The notes under the pieces were generated by a model. That model saw only the letters and a list, made by a program, of their open reading frames with translations. It was not told the DNA's origin and searched no databases. A stretch of 64,000 nt of DNA from Antedon bifida (lineage: Eukaryota; Echinodermata; Crinoidea; Comatulida; Antedonidae), in contig OY727096.1 of NCBI GenBank assembly GCA_963402885.1, positions 24,781,820 to 24,845,819 of the forward strand. Direction: 5' to 3'. The translations under genes were made by a program, and so were the position numbers. The stretch's first letter is position 1; every line of letters starts with the position of its first letter. Shown here piece by piece: positions 21,701 through 30,100 of this stretch.

Positions 21701-23694
21701 CTGTTTGTTCTTCTGTGTTTGTTTTCATTCTGTATGGTAGTATCAAAACCAATAAAAATATCTCACTTATGTATGCTTGGTGAATATAGTCTAGGACCTG
21801 GGTCAGATTTGTATGCATTTAATTTAGGAGAGAATATCTCAACTGTTATAGGATAATTTGACCCCAACGAACAACATGGAATGTGTGCCAAATTCGCTAT
21901 CCGGGGCGAACATGCCCAAAATCGGGGTCAAAGGTTAAAAATGTGTGGTTATTATATCTTGACAACCACTTGTCGTACAGATTTGCTTTTGGTGTCAAAT
22001 TGTTCAGAATATACATATTTATATTCGATATAACACAACTTTTAGCGAAAAAATGACCGGAAATGCTTTTACTGACCTTTGACCCAAAAATGACCAAAAA
22101 ACACATTTTTGGGTTAAATTATTCTTTAAAATGCCAATGGACAAACTGTATGGTATCAAATGAAAGCGTACACAATATGGTACCCATTGCTACCCAACTT
22201 GTATTGAAATATTTTAATTATGAAGCTAATTTTATGGAAAATGTGCATATTTTGATTATTTTTATACAAAAAATGAATATTTGGTAGCGTAATTGTTATG
22301 TTTATTTATATAATATTAACTAATTCAAGTGTTTGGAAAAACTATTTGGTATCAAATGAAAGCCCATAAATTATTCTATCCATTGCTACCCAACTTGTAA
22401 TAAAAATCTGTAATTATGATGCTAATTTTGTTTAAAATGTACATATTTTATTATTTTTTTTAAAAAATGAGAATACTAGATAGTGTAAATTTATTTTGGT
22501 TTATTTATGATATTAAATAATTCAAATGTTTGGAAGACATATTTGGTATCAAAAACACAAAGCATAAAATATGCTATCCATAGCTACCCAACTTGTATTG
22601 AAAATCTTTAAATATGTGATGTTATTTTTGGAAAATGTGCATATAATAATATAATAACATATAATACAGGTACTTGTGAAATTTGAATGTACATTATTGG
22701 TGTACTCGATACTCTGTTACTGTATTTCCACATATGCCATAATTTGTACATCATAGTCATAGGCAAATTTTTTAACACAGTGTCACATGTGACTATAGAC
22801 TATTAATTAGACAGAATTTGCCTACGATAATTATACATACAATACCAAAATCAGCTATTTACCTGTTTTGCATCTGATTCTGTATGCAAATCATTTCTTG
22901 CTATGTGATTTTGCCACACTGAAACTAAACGTGTTGAAATAGGTAGTATTGCTATTCTTCTATTTATGCACTTGGAACAACAAAGGGCTTCTCTCAAAAC
23001 ATTGCTGTATGAATGATAGTTGCTACCAAAATTCTGCAAGTTTACAAACACATTAAATAATTCATTCATGTATAATATTTTTCATCCCCTTAAAAAAATG
23101 TGAACCCTTCATTCGGTATACGCCTATGCCTTGAATACCTCCATGCTTGAATATGCGACTGAAATTAAAACGTAACCACAAACATGACCGGATAAACCAA
23201 ATATATGCCAATTGTGACTTTTTAATGTTTACTAGGTCTATTTTAAAGAAACACAAATTTCTGCTGCGCAAGTCAAAGATGTTGTTGTAATTTACATTTG
23301 TTTTTTAATAACTTTCAGCAAGACACACACAACACAGCACACTGCACAGTCAATCCTCTTTCGTTTCATTGTAATACAGTACAGTACAAAGAAATAAGAT
23401 TTGTTGTTGAACACACATTACAAAATCAATGTTTTACTTGTAAGTAGTAGATGATTGGCTGGCCGATATAGGCCTAGTCAATTTCTAAACGTGTGACAAG
23501 ACTGCTTGAAATTGGGACGAAACGTCCCTGATCCGTAACGTCCCGAATAGAAGGGCCTGCTGGTTGTGGTGGCAGGTGGTAGAGAGAAGCCTCTTTTTTA
23601 TTTTAACAACCTCACTAACCAGATTTACAATACTTACCCTAACGGTAATACGTGTATTAAGCAATAGGCCTTTAAATATTATCGTCAATACCAT
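15788..23694 (-). CDS. UQCC1: Ubiquinol-cytochrome c reductase complex assembly factor 1-like
   Basis: Minus-strand gene for the animal homologue of yeast Cbp3, which helps cytochrome b synthesis and complex III assembly in mitochondria. Exons: 23638-23694 (ATG), 22863-23033, 19864-19964, 18857-18929, 18076-18133, 17635-17743, 17076-17153, 16754-16867, 15788-15961 (stop). Family signatures: LNMYSSCVDGVDFVNFF, MSDTLFSWFLVTQLHVWMC, VRLRQEGREGKYL, MWTDVAERGRVMN, DDRVLAGALWRNLF, MVEYVRMQIQYLETLDS. All joins keep phase except that from 22863 to 19964, which needs an unseen exon whose length leaves remainder 1 on division by 3. The N-terminal exons (Arg-rich, no acidic cluster at the start) fit a mitochondrial targeting region. 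Introns carry MITEs, a SINE and a 196-bp tandem repeat. Confidence 0.87.
16044..16424. mobile_element. MITE with tataccctttt ends
   Basis: About 380 bp with 15-bp inverted ends tatacccttttcaca / tgtgaaaagggtata, in the last UQCC1 intron. Non-coding. Confidence 0.7.
17308..17453. mobile_element. Hairpin MITE family 2, best copy
   Basis: About 145 bp and nearly fully palindromic, with ends aagctctgtctacactatca / tggtagtgtagacagagctt. In a UQCC1 intron. Confidence 0.8.
17811..17985. mobile_element. MITE-like repeat, 'aactcctatt' family
   Basis: Inverted-repeat-like block (gaactcctattaaagggaca ... tgaataggaggcgttct). Fragments of the same family occur near 18318 and 62665-62757. Confidence 0.55.
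20050..20285 (+). mobile_element. tRNA-derived SINE
   Basis: A-box-like ggtgagtggttaagac, B-box-like aggttcaactgc, then a body ending gagcttctaacagctcattc. The same tail recurs at 63168-63188. Plus strand, in a UQCC1 intron. Confidence 0.65.
21255..21620. mobile_element. Short inverted-repeat transposon with 9-bp target duplication
   Basis: 366 bp. Ends gcgtaattttttttttt-caggacgaacgtgggca and its inverse. Flanked by a perfect 9-bp repeat ttgctggga (21246-21254 and 21621-21629). Its right part matches that of the 1070-bp element at 30467-31536. A 9-bp duplication fits a Mutator-like element; no transposase is present. Confidence 0.85.
22140..22640. repeat. Degenerate tandem repeat, unit about 196 bp
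   Basis: Three units start near ggtatcaaa at 22152, 22348 and 22545, and each contains attgctacccaacttgta or a close variant. In a UQCC1 intron. Confidence 0.8.
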
Positions 23695-26080
23695 TTTATT
23701 GTTTAATATCGGATATAAATAAATAAAACCTAGGCCTAGGCCTAACTAATGTTTTTCACACCGCGCTCGCGATGATTTATGGCAATGTAGAGCGCGCCAC
23801 CAATGTAGTACTCCCGTTCTCTACAACTTCGACCACTATCGCTAAAACCTTCTCCAAACTAATTCATGACTAGCTTTCCCCTCCTCAACCTCTACTCACA
23901 CATTGAGTGATACTCCAGTTGGAGTTTATCAATTATTTAATCAAGATCAAGATCAAGATTACGCAAAGATCTTATATGCTGCTGCTCTAGCCCGCTACGT
24001 CACAAGAGATGACTCCTTTATAAGCAGAAAGCAAGCAGCAGTTATAGTACTAGAGACTGACGTTTTTGCGAAAATGGAAACGCGACTATAATTTATAGGT
24101 CCCATCTGCTGGACCCAAAAAAGAGAGTCTATTAGGACAAGTCATGCTAAAATTACAAATCCCAACGCATTTCTGGTATTTGACCGATATATATAATACT
24201 GTAATTCGCTGTCAGATAATCATTGAATTATTATCAAAACAGTCCATTAAAGTTTTTGTTTGTAATAGGATACTTCACACTTGAAGTATCTAGGCGTGAT
24301 GAAGTGACCCCCAGACTTGACCTTAGCAATAAAATAAACTAAAGTGACAGAAATTGAGTCCGTGTTTCATATAAAAGTTATTCACTTCTGTAACAAAAAA
24401 ATAATATTTATTCACGTATAAAAAGAGAAAAGAAACGTTTAATTATAACCCAAAAACCATTGTCTGACAGACAATTTAATATTATTTTGTTTTAAATTAC
24501 ATTGTTTTCAGGTAAAATAACTATTATGTGACAATAAAATGACACATTCAAAAACAAATTTGAAATAAAAAATATTTTTCAGAAGGACAATATATCTTTA
24601 AAACTGTTACATCAATAAGCGAGCAGCGTTTTTTGTAAGAAATATTTCTTGTCTTATGAACACCTGTATTATTCCGTTAATATGAATGGGTCATTCTTCA
24701 GTAAGTGTCTAATTTCAGATTCATAAAAAATCGATTATAAAACTTTTTTTTAAATTGTTAAAGTTTATTCAGATAAATGAACATGTATTACATGGCAAGC
24801 GTATGTTTGGCGCAATCTTTATCATATAATTCGTATTTATTCGAACATGGTTCCATGTTGCTGTCATATCCGTCACATGGAATATACAAAGATAGAAAAA
24901 ATAACGGGTTTGGAATTATAAAACTATTTCCATTATTAATTATTTGATACTATACAGTATTTTTTTCTCGATTAATAAAAAAATGATTGTTTTAACATTT
25001 ATTAGTATGATGTTATACGGTTAAAACCATTTACTATATCGTTAGTTTACTAATTGTTGGTTTGAAAAAAAGAATATTTCCAAAATAACATTTACTATAT
25101 CATTGTATCATATATCACTGTCATTGATGTTTTACAAAATTTACAATTAATATTACTAACCATAGTAGAAGAATATTGTTTATATTTCATTTATATCACA
25201 TAGTTGCATTCATTACTAAAACATTAATTTAGGATTTAAAAGGATAAAATATCCATGTGACGGAGATGAAACCGTGACGGATATGTACGAAAAATGATGT
25301 GACGGAAATGACTTTAGGATTTGATTTGAATATGTTTATTGACCAGAGTCACATAGATATACAATGTAATAACATAATAAAGATATATCATGGAGAATTA
25401 TCCATGGATATACAAAACAAAATGTACAACAAAAAAGGAAACAAAATGTCATATCCGTCAATGGCCGTCATCTCCGTCACACAACGAAATATTGGGAAAT
25501 ATGACGGATATGAGCGTAACGGAGACGAGGTATTTAGCATAGGACAGCCCAGGATCACCCCGTGGGTATCTGTCAGCGGGGACCGAGTACATACTGCTAG
25601 ATATCGTGAATAAATTGTACTTCCAGTTGAAAAAAAACCCCAGAAATTATTATAATTATTTAATGAATTCTATACCGTTCGGATATGACGTTCAATAAAG
25701 GTACTGTAATATTTCTAAAACCTCGTTTTATTAGCTTTTTTCGTCTTTAATTGAAAATAATGTGTGGTTAGTTTTATTTCCATATCTAATTTTATATTTA
25801 TATCCATATCATAACCTTACTCTGTAGAAACATTGCCTGACAGAAAATGATTTTAACTAACTCTTACAAACATTGAAAACGTTACAATATAAGTTGTATG
25901 GCATGGGTTTCTTGTTTTCTCGAGAAAACCTCTATTTATTAAGTCAAGTATCATTTATTGTCATTATTTTGTTTTAAGAAAATAGAATAGAAATTCTGTT
26001 TGCTCTGTTGGCAGAACACAATATCCAACGGACACAACACGTACTTAAAAGAAAAACATTTCAAAAAGTGTCTACATGAT
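23695..26080. other. Intergenic region upstream of UQCC1
   Basis: The first 150 bp upstream of the UQCC1 ATG contain several CG-rich words (accgcgctcgcgatga) and are the likely promoter. Further on there is a half copy of the TTAA MITE (24447-24601) and a cluster of gtgacggatatg-like words (24868-25510). No coding exon was recognised. Confidence 0.45.
24447..24601. mobile_element. TTAA-type MITE, truncated copy
   Basis: Matches the right half of the copy at 50626-50963: ccattgtctgacag, tttcaggtaa, aactattatgt, and the end ggacaatatatctttaa. Confidence 0.65.
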
Positions 26081-26530
26081 GTTTAAGGCTCTAATAGTCT
26101 ACAACCATTTCTTTGGTCTTAGATACATTCAAGAACAGATTGTTTTCGTTACACCAGTCTACAACTCGTTTAACTTGGTTGCGATAATTAGACTGATCAC
26201 TGTCATCATTGATTAGACCTACAATGGTAGTATCATCCGCGAATTTAGCGATATGGCAGTTACTGTAGTAGGTAACACAGTCATAGGTAAATAAAGTAAA
26301 AAGAAAGGGCGACAGTACACAGCCCTGTGGTACACCTGTATTTATAATACGCTTATCCAATAAAATGGTGCCCACATTAGTACGTTGGGGCCGATCAGTT
26401 AAAAAGTTTAACACCCAGTTACATATAGAAAAATATCGAAACCGATTTCAACCATCTTAGCGTGTAACTTATACGGTACAATTGTATTAAATGCTGAACT
26501 AAAATCTATATATAAAATCCTAGCATAAAC
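26080..26530 (-). mobile_element. Non-LTR retrotransposon RT fragment
   Basis: Minus strand. Reverse transcriptase motifs IDFSSAFNTIVPYKL, then NTGVPQGCVLSPFLFTLF and the catalytic box KFADDTTIVG. One stop or frameshift separates the two parts. CR1/L2-like. Truncated at both ends. Confidence 0.8.
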
Positions 26531-26637
26531 TATTTATGTTTGTTAGTGTTCCTATTATGGAAAAGTCACATTAATATACTCGGAGATTGCAATAGCTTTT
26601 TTAAATGAGTGTTTAAGAAATAGCAGTGTTCTCTGAA

Positions 26638-27067
26638 TAGGGGTTCTGCTTGTATGTTCGTCCATTAACACTTTCACTGCCAAAAGTGATCGATTTTAAA
26701 GACACTTTCTTATAATTAGGGCCTATATCTTGTTTTTATGCTTTGTTGGTGAAAGGTTGAAGTACATAATGGTAAATGCAAACTACGTAATCATACATTA
26801 ATTTTTGATATGAATTTGATCGTGTCATGTTTTCATTAGCTTAATCAATATTTATCATCAACAATAGCCTAAACAATTTACTATATTAATTAAGACAATC
26901 ATTGATAAGCTGCTATAATAATTGAAAATACATTAAACATCACGTGGCAATATTTAACTTGTTTTGCTTACAGTATTATAATGTTTTAACTCTGATTCTT
27001 GTTTGTGAAGTCAGCGTATTATACATAGCACATACATGCTATGTATGTGCTGTGTACATCAACTAAA
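26638..27067 (+). promoter_or_regulatory. Upstream block shared by three 5' ends
   Basis: This region before the ATG at 27068 aligns with 33262-33689 and, near the ATG, with 44440-44600. Shared words include ttgaaaatacattaaacatcac and catcaactaaaatg. It probably holds the promoter and 5' UTR of the gene family. No core element is assigned. Confidence 0.5.
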
Positions 27068-27158
27068 ATGAGAAAAAGAAAAATATATTTTTCTTTGTTT
27101 TTCCTGGTGATCAACTTCTATGTTTTTGGATATACACCCCCACAATCTCCTGCTAACA
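27068..27158 (+). CDS. Signal-peptide exon (Fz-LDLa gene)
   Basis: Codes MRKRKIYFSLFFLVINFYVF, then GYTPPQSPAN: a basic start, a hydrophobic core and a cleavage region. Donor a/gtaagt, phase 1. Paralogous to 44601-44703 and to the decayed 33690-33781. Confidence 0.8.
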
Positions 27159-30100
27159 GTAAGTTTTTTTCTTTTTCAAGTGTTGGTTTCGATGTTTTAT
27201 GGATGAGTGGTGGACGACGCAGTATTTAGTATTTATAATAATTTAACATGTTAATATTGCAAAATATTACAGTATAATACATACACCAACTATTTTAATA
27301 TTAAATTAAATTTATTGCATTTTCAGAAGCTGAAAATAATTATCCAGAAGAATGTATATTGAATTACAAGGAAAGCAAAATAAATCGTAATTATATTCTA
27401 TTATTATTTCATTGCATTGAAATAACTTTACATACTCATAAATAAAATCAAATTTGGATGAATTTACGATTATTGAATTTGACCGGTGGTGATATTCACG
27501 CAAACGCAACAGTATCATCAAATGTAGATTGTAAAAATGTGCATGGCATTATAAAATATAATACTGGCCTGAGTGTTTAATAATAATCTATTCATTGTAT
27601 TGCTCAATAGAAAACGTTGACTAGTGCCCCAGCGTATTATTTTTCACCCGTATGTTTTGTAACGTGAAAATTGTGCAAGCAATCAAAATTCATATCAGGA
27701 TGGTTCGATTCATGCGAATATAATGGTCTAGTAAAAATGTTTTTCTATAATATTTAGAGAAATTTCTCGAACAAAAATGGCAGAAAGAATAAGAATGACA
27801 AAGATGATCATTGACAATCACAATGGTTATTCGCGCGCCAAGTGCATATAACAAAAAGAGAATAACAAATTAAAATGATTCTATAACATGATTTTATAGC
27901 TGGTTGTCAAATGGAATTTATAGTGGTGGTTCGACTCTCCACTCTACTACTTATATAATAAGGTTTTTTACCTCCGCCAAGGAGGTATGTAGTCAATCGT
28001 GTGTGTCTGTCTGTCTGTTTGTTCGTTTGCAGGATTAGGCCTACTTACAAAAAGATATTTACGAAAATGAAGATACAAGTAGATATTTGGTCAAGGACCA
28101 CTCCATTAAATGAAAGGAAATTAACCAAAGGCAATCCGGACCACGGTCCCAATTCTGGACCACTTTTTCGTATAATTTTCAGACCGGCTAGTGTGATTTT
28201 CAAAAGCCGGTGAGCAGTCTTAAAGTAATAAGTAAACTGAAATCATGCAATTTTCTAGAGAATACTTGTCCGAAATCTTCATTTTTGTACAAGAAGCAAG
28301 AGTTATAATTTGTGATTTTTAATTTTAAAACATAATTTGATTTACAGTTCTTGTTTATTTTATGTATTGTAAGTATTTCCGGCACGGTGTTATAATGTAA
28401 CAAGCGAACTTTGCTGCGATTTTTTCCTTTAAACATGGTGCTTTTTTCTGAACTATAATACTATACGAACTTGTTTTCTTTAATATAGGATCACTTTTGT
28501 GTCATTACATTACAAACAAGTTTTGTAGAAGCTACCTTCCTTACGAATATGCTGCTTTCCCAAATAGTTTCGGCCAGAAAGTTGAGATCGCCGATCAAGC
28601 TATTCGACAGCTTACCCAACACAGGGATTGTCACGAAGACCTGATGTTATTAATGTGTAACTTGGTCTTTTCCGAATGTGGTGGTTATGGATATGAACCA
28701 TGTATAGATCATTGTATTGATGTTGCTGTCTCATGTCCAGCAGCATTTTCAACGCTAAGGAATGAACTGAATCACACGTTATGTGATGTTTTTTCAACTG
28801 TTGAGTGTTTAGCGCCAGATGGCAGTAAGTTATAAACTTGCTTTAGTATAATACTTTACATACTTTTTAGTGACCTAAGCCTAAGCCAAAGATAAAAATG
28901 GGGAGCTTTTGATTTGCGACGACCAACCCATGCCTCAATGAATTGACATGAGGTACAGGTCGTCGCAAATCGAAAGCTAAATGACATTTTATTTTTAAAA
29001 AAAAGGATGAATTTAATACTGCCTGTTGGTTTTTCAAACAAAAAATTGGTATAGTTTGTCTTCTCTCTAGTTGCACAGTATGATAACTATGAGTTAAATT
29101 AGATACGGTAAAGACTATACCAGATATGCCTAATTTCCTATATTTTTTCAACAATTACCAAAACAATAAAACATTTTATATTATAATTGTAGGCCTATAT
29201 AATCCTTCTAATCATCTTATATATAACATCAAGTTCCCATCACCCTATAGTAGCATCAAATACCTATCATCTCTCGGTGTAACTATTTCCCATCATCCCA
29301 GTAGATAAACTTCACATCATCCCCAAACTCAACTTCCTGTCAGTCACATTATCATCACATTGGTATTTAATGTATAGCCACAATTGTTTTATTTTAATTA
29401 ACAACTTTAAATCAGTTAATATTATCATATCTTCATAGATAGTGCTTGCAACATATCCTATTACTAATTTCCCGATTTTCATGCTTACTATTAGAGTGTT
29501 ACAAAGACGACTACTACCAGTGTGGCGATGGTAAATGTATTCCATTTGGATATACTTGTGACACCCATTTAGATTGTTTAGATAAGTCCGACGAATCAAA
29601 TTGCTGTAAGTTTTCATATTATTGCATGTAGTGCAATGTGCATTTAGTCAACTAATTACTAATAAATTATGTTTAATGAAGTGCCATTGAGATATTACAA
29701 TGAATTTGAAAATGTATACAATGTGTATTATAGACTGTTATTTCTCAATTAGTGCTTCATAACTTACTTTCTATTAAAAGTAGATCCGGAAAATATTATT
29801 TAAATTGTATTTGAGTTAAATTGGTTTTGTCTTTATAGTTAATTACTTGACAGTAAGGCATGTTTCACAAGAATATCGTGCCCATTGTGCCAGGCGCAAC
29901 CGTATGTTTAAAAGTTGAGTCCGACACAATGCGTATGATTGCTCTTGTGGGATTATTATTTGCATGCACAGTATCCATACAGTATTCTTATAAAGTAAAT
30001 ATATTATTCTACAGTAAAGGTACATTTACAGTAATGTGCAGAAGCTACATGCATTTTTAGTTTGCTGCATTGTCAGAATTATTTTTAAAGCGCCTATCAT

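Noticed and set aside
22063-22287. 74-residue open frame
   Set aside because: Lies across the 196-bp tandem repeat and changes between units.
25299-25613. 104-residue open frame on the plus strand
   Set aside because: No recognisable domain, no paired splice sites, and it overlaps the gtgacgga word cluster.
27041-27067. Earlier in-frame ATG for the Frizzled-LDLa gene
   Set aside because: Adds residues before the basic start of the signal peptide and is not matched in the paralogue at 44601.
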